Shown here piece after piece: positions 50,137 to 57,340 of a DNA stretch of 64,000 nucleotides. The notes beneath the pieces are model-generated. The model had not been told where the DNA came from and did no database searches. It worked only from the letters and a program-made list of their open reading frames with translations. A program made the translations under genes and the position numbers. The first letter of the stretch is position 1. The number at the start of each line of letters is the position of its first letter. Source of the DNA: JBHIET01 sp046760785 (GTDB lineage: Bacteria; Chloroflexota; Anaerolineae; B4-G1); contig JBHIET010000006.1 of NCBI GenBank assembly GCA_046760785.1, positions 5,319 through 69,318 on the forward strand. The letters run 5' to 3'.

Positions 50137-51453
50137 ATGCGGCCCAAAATCACCAAACGTGGGACATTGTTCATTGTTCATTGTTCATTGTTCATTGCCC
50201 TGATCCTGACCGGCTGTAGGGGGGCAGCGGTAACGCCGACGTCTATACCGCCGACCCCGGTACCTGGCCCATCATCGCCTCTCGCCACCCCCACGCCGAC
50301 CCCCGAGTCACAGCCGACGATTATCACTCTCGGGCTATGGCTACCCGAGGAAATGGACCCCTACGGCGAGGAGCCGGGCGCGGATCTCCTGGCGCAGCAA
50401 CTGACCGACTTCAGCAAAACCTACCCCGATCTTCAGGTCGAAGTGACCGTAAAGAAAGCCCACGGGCGGGGCGGGCTGCTCGACTTCCTGCGTACGGCGC
50501 GGGATGCCGCCCCCTCGGTTCTACCCGACCTGGTGGTGCTGGACGCAGCCGACCTGGAGGCCGCAGCCAGATCGGGCCTCGTCCAGCCGCTTGACCACCT
50601 CCTCTCACCGGCCGAGATGAGCGACCGTTTTCCCTTCGCCGCGCAACTAGGGACGGTGAATGAACAGACTCTGGGCTTCGTTACGGCCTCCGATATGCAG
50701 CACCTGGCCTATCGCCCCACCCTGTTCGATTCGCCCCCTGTCTCTTGGACGCAGGTCATCTCCCCTCCCATCCCTTTCTTTCTCCCTGCCGGAGGACGTG
50801 ACGGACAGGCCAACGACGTGACACTGATACAATACCTGGCCGCTGGCGGCAGGCTTACCGACGCGGACGGCAACCCGTGGTTGGACGAAGACGTGATGGT
50901 GAGCGTCCTCACTTTCTACAGCGACTGCATCGGCACCACCACGATCTCGCCGACGATCGTTCTGGGCATCACAGACGCAGACCAAGCTTGGGAGCGGTTT
51001 CAGGCTGGAGAAGGTGGAATGGCAGTGGTGCGAGCCAGTCGCTACTGGCTCGAGGCCGACGAAACCGTCGCCGCCGCGCCGGTGCCCACCCACGACGGGC
51101 ACCCTTTCAGCATCGCCCGGGGCTGGGTGGTGGCGATGGTCACCGACGACCCTGCGCGCCAGGCGTTGGCGGTGTTGCTGCTCAACTGGCTCATCGCACC
51201 CGAGCAGAGCGCGCAGTGGACGCAGGCGGCCGGCTATCTGCCGGGTACGCGCAGCGCGCTGCGGCTATGGGACGTATCGGATGTGGACTGGGCTATGTTG
51301 CGCGGCATGATGGAGGCCGCCGTCGCTGCCCCCCAGCCAGAAGTGATGGCAACCATCGGGCAGGCTATGCAGGAAGCACTGGAAGCCGTGCTGAGAAGGC
51401 AGGCTACCCCCGAGGAAGCTGCCGCCGCTGCCATCGAGATCCTTGGACAGTGA
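50137..51453 (+). CDS. ABC transporter solute-binding lipoprotein (family 1)
   Basis: A 438-residue lipoprotein with lipobox LILTGCR and a Thr/Pro linker. A family-1 extracellular binding fold follows: TIITLGLWLPEEMDPYGEEP, LTDFSKTYPDLQVEVTVKK, VLPDLVVLDAADLEAAARSGLVQPL, and FQAGEGGMAVVRASRYWL. The late region ARQALAVLLLNWLIAPEQSAQWTQAAGYLPGTRSAL is typical of sugar-binding members. No permease genes are adjacent, so the ligand is unknown. The signal peptide LFIVHCSLFI is encoded by a 7-bp tandem repeat (ATTGTTC, 50166-50197), an odd origin for a signal sequence. Its 3' end is five bases from the glycerate kinase ATG. Confidence 0.88.
   Translation: MRPKITKRGTLFIVHCSLFIALILTGCRGAAVTPTSIPPTPVPGPSSPLATPTPTPESQPTIITLGLWLPEEMDPYGEEPGADLLAQQLTDFSKTYPDLQVEVTVKKAHGRGGLLDFLRTARDAAPSVLPDLVVLDAADLEAAARSGLVQPLDHLLSPAEMSDRFPFAAQLGTVNEQTLGFVTASDMQHLAYRPTLFDSPPVSWTQVISPPIPFFLPAGGRDGQANDVTLIQYLAAGGRLTDADGNPWLDEDVMVSVLTFYSDCIGTTTISPTIVLGITDADQAWERFQAGEGGMAVVRASRYWLEADETVAAAPVPTHDGHPFSIARGWVVAMVTDDPARQALAVLLLNWLIAPEQSAQWTQAAGYLPGTRSALRLWDVSDVDWAMLRGMMEAAVAAPQPEVMATIGQAMQEALEAVLRRQATPEEAAAAAIEILGQ
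50166..50197 (+). repeat. Heptamer array ATTGTTC x 4.6 in a signal-peptide coding region
   Basis: Four exact 7-bp units and a partial fifth; translated in frame as part of the hydrophobic core of the signal peptide. Confidence 0.85.
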
Positions 51454-51457
51454 TGCC

Positions 51458-52879
51458 ATGCCCGGTCGTGACCTGCGTGCCGACGCTCGCGAACTACAAC
51501 AAGCTGCGCTGGCCGCCGTCGAACCTGCGGCTACCGTGCACCGGCACGTCCGTCGTCAGGGGGACATGCTCACCGTCGCCGACCGTCGCTACGACCTGCG
51601 CGACTACGAGCGCGTGTTCGTCGTCGGAGGCGGCAAGGCCGCCGTGTCAATGGCCGCTGCCATCGCGGACATCCTGGGCGTGCAATTGATTGAAGGCATC
51701 ATCGTCACCAAATACGGCCACACCGCAAGCATCCAGCATCCAGCATCCAGCATCCAGTTTCTAGAGGCGGGGCATCCAGTGCCTGACGAGAACTCTGTAC
51801 GCGGGGCGCAGGCTATCGCCGACTGCGTTGCCCGCGCGACGGAACGCGACCTGGTCTTATGCCTCATCTCCGGCGGCGGCTCTGCGCTACTGACACTGCC
51901 CGTGCCAGGCCTGACGCTGTCCAACTTGCAGGCCCTCACCGACACACTGCTCCGCTCCGGCGCGACGATCAACGAAGTGAACACCGTGCGCAAGCACATT
52001 TCGCGCATCAAAGGCGGCCACCTGGCCCGCCTGACCGCCCCGGCCACATTGATCACCCTCATCCTCTCCGACGTGGTCGGCGACCCGCTCGACGTAATCG
52101 CTTCCGGCCCTACCGTGCCCGACCCGACGACGGTGGCGGACGCACGAGCGGTACTGAAACGGCACGAGATCCGAACCCTCCCCCCCTCCCAGGGGGGGAT
52201 AAGAGGGGGGGTACTTCACGAAACCCCCAAGCCAGGCGATCCGGCCTTCGAGCGGGTGCAGAACGTCATCGTCGGTTCCAACCGGCTGGCGGCGCTGGCG
52301 GCGGTGGAGAAGGCCCGCCAGTTGGGGTTCAACACGCTGCTGCTGAGCACCTACATCGAAGGGGAGGCGCGGGAGGTGGCGAAGGTGGCGGCGGCGCTGG
52401 CGAAGGGAGCGCGCGCCCACGGCGATCCCCTGCCTCCGCCAGCCTGCCTGGTATGGGGCGGCGAGACGACGGTCACCGTGCGAGGGCAGGGAAGAGGTGG
52501 CCGCAACCAGGAACTGGCGCTTGCGGCGGCACTTCAGCTTTCCGGCTGGCCAGGGATGCTGGTGATGGCGCTGGCGACCGACGGCACCGACGGCCCCACC
52601 GACGCCGCTGGCGCGATCGTCACGGGTGAGACGGTGCCCTGTGCCCAGGCGCTGGGGCTGGATCCCAGGGCGGCGCTGGAGGCCAACGACAGTTATCCCT
52701 TCTTCGACGCGCTGGACCGCCGTTCGGCTGAGCCTTCGTCCCGAGCGCCTCGACTGAACTCAGCGAAATCTCAGGCCGAGGGGCGCTCACGGCGAAGCCT
52801 GATCCGCACCGGCCCGACGGGGACGAACGTGAACGACCTGCTGTTCATACTGGTGGGGGAGACAACGGCAGATTGGTAA
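51458..52879 (+). CDS. Glycerate 2-kinase (GckA/MOFRL type) with three in-frame repeat insertions
   Basis: A 473-residue cytoplasmic kinase phosphorylating glycerate at position 2. The first domain contains VFVVGGGKAAVSMAAAI, AGHPVPDENSVRGA, LISGGGSALL, INEVNTVRKHISRIKGGHLA and LILSDVVGDPLDVIASGPT. The MOFRL domain contains WGGETTVTVRGQGRGGRNQELALAAAL, ATDGTDGPTDAAGA and the end LIRTGPTGTNVNDL. Three segments are foreign to the family: SIQHPASSIQ (7-bp repeat), PPSQGGIRGG (G/C-run palindrome) and about 27 residues between FFDALD and LIRTGP (palindromic element). All keep the frame and leave motifs intact, so the enzyme may still work. The ATG at 51458 is favoured over the TTG at 51443. Confidence 0.93.
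   Translation: MPGRDLRADARELQQAALAAVEPAATVHRHVRRQGDMLTVADRRYDLRDYERVFVVGGGKAAVSMAAAIADILGVQLIEGIIVTKYGHTASIQHPASSIQFLEAGHPVPDENSVRGAQAIADCVARATERDLVLCLISGGGSALLTLPVPGLTLSNLQALTDTLLRSGATINEVNTVRKHISRIKGGHLARLTAPATLITLILSDVVGDPLDVIASGPTVPDPTTVADARAVLKRHEIRTLPPSQGGIRGGVLHETPKPGDPAFERVQNVIVGSNRLAALAAVEKARQLGFNTLLLSTYIEGEAREVAKVAAALAKGARAHGDPLPPPACLVWGGETTVTVRGQGRGGRNQELALAAALQLSGWPGMLVMALATDGTDGPTDAAGAIVTGETVPCAQALGLDPRAALEANDSYPFFDALDRRSAEPSSRAPRLNSAKSQAEGRSRRSLIRTGPTGTNVNDLLFILVGETTADW
51729..51757 (+). repeat. Heptamer array GCATCCA x 4 inside glycerate kinase
   Basis: Four exact units, translated as SIQHPASSIQ. The same unit in the same reading frame occurs in mutL at 62829-62850. Confidence 0.9.
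52176..52211 (+). repeat. G/C-run palindrome inside glycerate kinase
   Basis: A C-run arm followed by GGGGGGGATAAGAGGGGGGG, related to the perfect hairpin at 58808-58850. It is translated as PPSQGGIRGG. Confidence 0.7.
52718..52800 (+). repeat. Palindromic element inserted in frame near the end of glycerate kinase
   Basis: The outer arms CGCCGTTCGGCTGAG and CGCTCACGGCGAAGCC also bound the copy at 46791-46825. The middle CGAGCGCCTCGACTGAACTC matches the yebC-ruvC copy reversed. It adds about 27 residues between two conserved kinase segments. Confidence 0.85.
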
Positions 52880-53252
52880 AGGAGCGGAGAACAAGGATGG
52901 AATCCGTTCGTGATCCGCTCCTCTCCGGGTGCAATTCAGTTCTGGGGCAACAGTTGGATCGCAACGCCGTGAACAGGCGGCGCTGGGTAGCTTTCTCATT
53001 AGAAAGTTGCCCAGCACTGGCCTTTCCAGGCCGGCTCTCCCTTGACGCACGTTTGTCCGTCAGAGGTCTGCAGAGTATAATTGGCGTAACCGTCCAGCGA
53101 AGCTTCGCCTCAAACCGACAAGTTGGCCAGGACACAGATTCACGCAGGATTTCGCAGATGATGGCTTAAGGCTTATCCTTGAAGTTGACCCGGCGCTCGT
53201 TTACGACTGCGCAGGATCTCACTCATTGGTGCTTTCAGGAGGAACTCTACTG
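52880..53252. other. Intergenic region, no gene recognised
   Basis: Contains a promoter candidate (53053-53081) and an imperfect inverted repeat around 53020-53035 (CTGGCCTTTCCAGGCCGG). No coding frame with family resemblance was seen. Confidence 0.5.
53053..53081 (+). promoter_or_regulatory. Promoter of the SDR-acyltransferase operon
   Basis: TTGTCC (53053-53058), 17-bp spacer, TATAAT (53076-53081), about 170 bases before the SDR start. Confidence 0.55.
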
Positions 53253-54329
53253 ATGCCTCAATCTGATAATGTCCCAATTTGCTGCTGCATCCTCGGTGCC
53301 ACCGGCTTCATCGGTGGGCAGATCGCGCGTGCCGCCGTTGCCCAGGGCTGGCAGGTGCGCGGCCTGCGCCGCCGCCCCAATGCCGTGGGTGCCATCGGTG
53401 ACTTGGAGATCGAGTGGGTATCCGGCGACCTAGCCGACCCGGCCTCGTTGGTGACGGCGATGCGCGGCTGTCCCCTCGTCTTCCACGCGGCGGGCTACTA
53501 CCCCCACCGTGCCCGCAACGTCTGGGAGACGGTGCGCCACGGCGTGACCGGTATGCGCAACGTGCTAGCAGCCGCATCCACCGCCGGGGTCAAACGGCTC
53601 GTCTACACCAGCGCGCTCACCACCATCGGGCCACCCTCGGACCCCAGCCGCCTGGCCGGCGAGCGCGACCTGTATACCCCCGGCTCCATCCCCAATCCCT
53701 ACCTTGAGGTCAAGTGGGCGATGGAGATGGAGGCGCTGCGAGCCACGGCCCAGGGGCTGCCGGTCGTCATCGTCCTGCCCACCGCCGTCTTCGGCCCAGG
53801 CGATGTCAAGCCGACTACCGGCAAGCTGCTGCTGCTGGTGGCCAAAGGGCGGATCCCGGGCTACATCGAGGGGGAGATCAACGTCGTGGATGGGCGGGAC
53901 GTGGCGGCGGGACACATCGCCGCCGCCCGGCGGGGCCGGCCGGGCCAGCGCTATATCCTGGGCGGCCACAATCTAACTCTCCGCGAAATGCAGACTATCA
54001 TCGCCGAGGCCGCCGGGCGCAAGCCGCCGCGCGCCAAACTGCCGCTGTGGTTGGTACGGGTCATCGCAGAGGTGGGAAGCCTGCTGGGCGTCCCCGGCAC
54101 CCACCACCTGCGCGCTATCCGCCACTGGCAGCCGCTCGATACCACTCGCGCACGGAAGGAACTCGGCCTCCTGGAGCCCATCCCCTTCGAGCAGACCTGT
54201 CGTGATGCGCTGGCCTGGTTCCGCGAGCACGGCTACCTGAAGGGCAGCGCCCTGAGTCTGCCTGTCCTGAACGTAGCCGAAGGATCGAAGGGCGGTCCAG
54301 CCGCGCAAGCGACAGAAGAAACGAACTGA
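53253..54329 (+). CDS. Extended SDR, NAD-dependent epimerase/dehydratase (HpnA/DFR-like)
   Basis: A 358-residue Rossmann enzyme. The glycine motif is CILGATGFIGGQIARAAV, followed by GDLADPASL and VFHAAGYYPHRA. The Ser-Tyr-Lys region includes YTSALTTIGPPS and PNPYLEVKWAMEMEAL, where Tyr-x3-Lys is present. Further on are PTAVFGPGDVKPTTG and VVDGRDVAAGHIAAARRGRPGQRYILGG. It resembles hopanoid-associated sugar epimerases and dihydroflavonol-reductase-type proteins; the substrate is unknown. The ATG at 53253 has AGGAGGA nine bases upstream. The C-terminal tail LPVLNVAEGSKGG is encoded by a palindromic-type repeat (54258-54292). The stop overlaps the acyltransferase ATG. Confidence 0.9.
   Translation: MPQSDNVPICCCILGATGFIGGQIARAAVAQGWQVRGLRRRPNAVGAIGDLEIEWVSGDLADPASLVTAMRGCPLVFHAAGYYPHRARNVWETVRHGVTGMRNVLAAASTAGVKRLVYTSALTTIGPPSDPSRLAGERDLYTPGSIPNPYLEVKWAMEMEALRATAQGLPVVIVLPTAVFGPGDVKPTTGKLLLLVAKGRIPGYIEGEINVVDGRDVAAGHIAAARRGRPGQRYILGGHNLTLREMQTIIAEAAGRKPPRAKLPLWLVRVIAEVGSLLGVPGTHHLRAIRHWQPLDTTRARKELGLLEPIPFEQTCRDALAWFREHGYLKGSALSLPVLNVAEGSKGGPAAQATEETN
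54258..54292 (+). repeat. Palindromic-type repeat extending the SDR reading frame
   Basis: CTGCCTGTCCTGAACGTAGC then CGAAGGATCGAAGGG is the reverse complement, with one change, of the segment inserted in MITE-2 at about 42207-42243. Confidence 0.8.
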
Positions 54330-55300
54330 TGCCCCAAGACCGCCATCCTGGGCGACCCATACTCACGCCCCTCCAGCGCTTCCTCAGCAGCCGCCTGGTC
54401 ACTGGCGTGGGGATGTTCCTCAGCAAGCACCTGCCTCCGCCCATCGGGCACGGAATCGCGAGTCTCATCGCCGGGCTGATCAGCTGGCTCAAGCCAGACT
54501 TCTACTGGATCCTGCATGCCAACCTGCGCCAGGTCGTGGGGCCGGAGGTGGACGAAGAAACGCTGCACCGGATAGTGCGCCAGGTCTTTCGCAACAACGC
54601 ACGTAATAACTACGACCTCTGGCACTTGGCAGGTAAGGGACCGGAGGCGATACGGGCAGCCGTCCACATCCCACCCGACGCTTGGGCCCGCGCCGAGCAA
54701 GCCCGGCAGCGCGACAAAGGGGTGATCATCGTCGGGACACACACGGGCAACTTTGATCTGAGCATCCTGGCGCTGGCAGCCCACGGGCAGGAGGTTCAGA
54801 TACTGGGAATGGCAGCCCCGCCGGCCGGAGGGTTCGATCTGATGGATCAGCTACGCGAACGCACTGGCGCACATCTGACGACCATCAGTCCTCAAACACT
54901 GCGGGAGGCCATCAGCCGCTTGCGCGCCGGAGGGATCGTGCTGACCGGCGTGGACCGGCCGGTGAGCGACGTAGGGAGGCTGGTCGAGTTCTTCGGCCGC
55001 CCGGCCCCGCTACCGACCGGTCACGTGCGACTGGCGCTCAAGACCAATGCGGCCATACTCGTCGCCGGCCCCTATCGCGACTCACAGAAAGGCAACACGA
55101 TGCGTCTCTCTCCACTGCTGGAAATGATCCGCACCGGCGATCGGGATGAAGATCTGCAAATCAATCTGCGGCGCGTGACCGCTTGGCTGGAGGAGTTCAT
55201 CCGCGCCTGGCCGGAGCAGTGGGCCATGTTCGTCCCAGTGTGGCCGAAGGAAAGGAAACAAATAGATAAGGGAACGGGTAGACAAAGGGCCGGCATTTGA
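54329..55300 (+). CDS. LpxL/HtrB-like lysophospholipid or glycolipid acyltransferase
   Basis: A 323-residue membrane-associated acyltransferase. The catalytic HxxxxD is HTGNFDL, in GVIIVGTHTGNFDLSILALA. Further blocks are LRERTGAHL, LRAGGIVLTGVDRPV and PLPTGHVRLALKTNAAIL, as in lauroyl-transferase-like proteins. In bacteria without LPS such enzymes acylate phosphatidylinositol mannosides or other glycolipids, and no LPS genes are seen here. The start overlaps the stop of the SDR gene (TGATG), so the pair may build one envelope lipid. Confidence 0.88.
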   Translation: MPQDRHPGRPILTPLQRFLSSRLVTGVGMFLSKHLPPPIGHGIASLIAGLISWLKPDFYWILHANLRQVVGPEVDEETLHRIVRQVFRNNARNNYDLWHLAGKGPEAIRAAVHIPPDAWARAEQARQRDKGVIIVGTHTGNFDLSILALAAHGQEVQILGMAAPPAGGFDLMDQLRERTGAHLTTISPQTLREAISRLRAGGIVLTGVDRPVSDVGRLVEFFGRPAPLPTGHVRLALKTNAAILVAGPYRDSQKGNTMRLSPLLEMIRTGDRDEDLQINLRRVTAWLEEFIRAWPEQWAMFVPVWPKERKQIDKGTGRQRAGI

Positions 55301-55346
55301 TGCTTGCCTGCTCTACTTGCCCGCTTTGGACGGCCCCGCGCTGTTG

Positions 55347-56462
55347 CTACGGGACGATGACCAGCATCTGACCAGGTTGGATGGTGTAAGGTGAAGCGAT
55401 CCCATTGAGCGCTGCCAGTGCCTCGGGCGTCGTATTGAAGCGACGCGCGATGGACCAGAGCCAGTCGCCTGGCTGGACGACGTAAGCAAGCGTGCCGTTC
55501 GGAGGGCTGACCGGGATGAGCAGTAGTTGGCCAGCCTGCACCGAGCTCCGGTCGGGCAGGTTGTTGGCCGCGACGATGGCATCCTCGGTCGTGCCGTAGC
55601 GCCGGGAGATGCGGAACAAGTTTTCCCCAGGCTGCACGGTATAGTAGATGCCAGAGGTCGTCGAGGGGCTGGTCGGAACCAGAGTGGGGATCGGCGCGGT
55701 CGTGACCGGTGTGGTGGCTGAAGACGTCGCTGCAAGAGGTGTCCCCGTGAGCGTCGCCTCGGCCGTTGGCTCGGGTGTGGCGTCGCCAGCGCTGATGATA
55801 ACCAGCCCGTCTGCCTGCTCTGGTTCCGGCAACGCCTGTTCCTCGGGATCCAGGAGCTTGACGATGTTGAACCGCAAGGGGCTGCCTCCCTCAGCCACTG
55901 CCCGTATGGTGAAGGAGGCTACCATTCCGCTTCCGTTTACCGGGGTTCCCGGCGCTTGCGCTACGTGGTAGACGATGAGGCCGGCGTCGTTATCTGCCTC
56001 GTTCTGTGTTACCTGTGCCGGCATAGGGATGACCCCCTTACCGATTTGAATCCCCTCCGCGTCCGGGTCGGCATCCTCGATGTGCACGTATCCGGGTTCA
56101 AAGCCGACGTGCAACTCGATACTGTATAGCCGCTCCACGTTGTCGAGCCACACTTGTACCAGGCGCGTCTCGCCGACGGCGAGGTCCACCACGGAGGGCT
56201 CTATGCGCAGCATCGTAGGTCCCGCAAGGGTTGGCATGGGTGTCGGAGTGTCACTGGCAGCGACGGCGGTGGAGGTTGCGAGGGTTGAGGCAGGGGGCGG
56301 AGCGACGTAAGGCACCGAGGACGGCATCGGCATCTCATCGTAGGTGAAGCGCGCGCAGCCCACTACCAGCAGCGCGATCCCCAGCGAGATGATAACTGCC
56401 ACGCCCCGGCTCTTCTGGCCTGCCAGGTTCTGAACACGCTGCGCTTGGTCTTGGCCTGACAT
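55347..56462 (-). CDS. Lipoprotein with cohesin-like domain and two LysM domains
   Basis: A 371-residue lipoprotein (lipobox LLVVGCARF) with a Ser/Thr/Pro linker. A cohesin-like beta-sandwich (about 83-225) reads MLRIEPSVVDLAVGETRLVQVWLDNVERLYSIELHVGFEPGYVHIEDAD and on to GSGMVASFTIRAVAEGGSPLRF. Two LysM domains follow (YYTVQPGENLFRISRRYGT and AYVVQPGDWLWSIARRFNT). LysM would hold it to peptidoglycan; the cohesin could bind a dockerin partner, none of which is seen here. The ATG at 56462 has GGAGGTGA upstream; a GTG at 56471 overlapping the ksgA stop is the alternative. Confidence 0.88.
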   Translation of the reverse strand: MSGQDQAQRVQNLAGQKSRGVAVIISLGIALLVVGCARFTYDEMPMPSSVPYVAPPPASTLATSTAVAASDTPTPMPTLAGPTMLRIEPSVVDLAVGETRLVQVWLDNVERLYSIELHVGFEPGYVHIEDADPDAEGIQIGKGVIPMPAQVTQNEADNDAGLIVYHVAQAPGTPVNGSGMVASFTIRAVAEGGSPLRFNIVKLLDPEEQALPEPEQADGLVIISAGDATPEPTAEATLTGTPLAATSSATTPVTTAPIPTLVPTSPSTTSGIYYTVQPGENLFRISRRYGTTEDAIVAANNLPDRSSVQAGQLLLIPVSPPNGTLAYVVQPGDWLWSIARRFNTTPEALAALNGIASPYTIQPGQMLVIVP

Positions 56463-56467
56463 TATGG

Positions 56468-57331
56468 TCACCTCCGTTCTCCCTCACTGGGGCCACTCAG
56501 CACACGGGCGACCCTGGCCCATTCCTCAAGAGCGAGTGTCTGTGCGCGCCGCCGGGGGTCCACGCCGACTTCCCTCAATCTGGTCGTCACTTCTTCAGGT
56601 GACCTTCTGAGACCGGCGGCCAGCCCGTTGCGGAGTTGCTTGCGGCGCTGGGCAAAGCCAGCCCGCACGACGCGGAAGAAAGCATCTGTATCCTCAGCAG
56701 GCACAGGCGGTGTGGTGTGTAGATCCACCTGCACCACTGCCGATTCCACCCCCGGCGAAGGGTAGAAACCACCCGGCTTGATGCGGAAGAGCAATCGCGG
56801 CCGCCCGTAGAACTGCACGCTCACCGCCAGCAAGCTCATCCGCCCCGGTTTCGCGACGATGCGCTCCGCCACCTCTCGCTGCACTGTGACCACCATCCGT
56901 CGTGGCTTGAGGCTGGCCTCCAGCAAATGACGCAGCACAGCCGAGGTGATGTAGTAGGGCAGGTTGGCTACAACTTTGTAGTGCATGTCAGATAGTGCGT
57001 GCTGGACGCTGGTGGCGCTGATCAACGCTGCAGGGTCGAGCGCCAAGATGTCACCCTGGATCAGCGTGATGCCCTCGCAGTCGGCCAATACGTCTCGTAG
57101 CACGGCCATCAGCCGTTGATCCAGTTCAACGGCGACCACGTGTCCGGCGTTCTGGGCCAGCCGCTCGGTCAGCGTCCCCAACCCCGCGCCGACCTCCAAG
57201 ACAACATCGCCGGGGGTCAGTTCCGCAGCCGCGACGATCTTTTCGAGAGCGGTTCGATCCAAGAGGAAATTCTGGCCCAGCCCTTTGCTTGGCCAAAGGT
57301 CCCATTGCTTCAGCAGCCTGCGCGCGTCCAT
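56468..57331 (-). CDS. rsmA: 16S rRNA dimethyladenosine transferase KsgA/RsmA
   Basis: A 287-residue SAM-dependent enzyme that dimethylates two adjacent adenines near the 3' end of 16S rRNA, late in small-subunit assembly. The SAM site is GLGQNFLLDRTALEKIVAAAELTPGDVVLEVGAGLGTLT, the catalytic NLPYYITSAVLRHLL is present, and PSPGVESAVVQVDLH follows. It is nine bases after the YabE-like gene, an arrangement like yabE-rnmV-ksgA of Bacillus but without rnmV. Confidence 0.96.
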   Translation of the reverse strand: MDARRLLKQWDLWPSKGLGQNFLLDRTALEKIVAAAELTPGDVVLEVGAGLGTLTERLAQNAGHVVAVELDQRLMAVLRDVLADCEGITLIQGDILALDPAALISATSVQHALSDMHYKVVANLPYYITSAVLRHLLEASLKPRRMVVTVQREVAERIVAKPGRMSLLAVSVQFYGRPRLLFRIKPGGFYPSPGVESAVVQVDLHTTPPVPAEDTDAFFRVVRAGFAQRRKQLRNGLAAGLRRSPEEVTTRLREVGVDPRRRAQTLALEEWARVARVLSGPSEGERR

Positions 57332-57340
57332 TAGCCGTCA

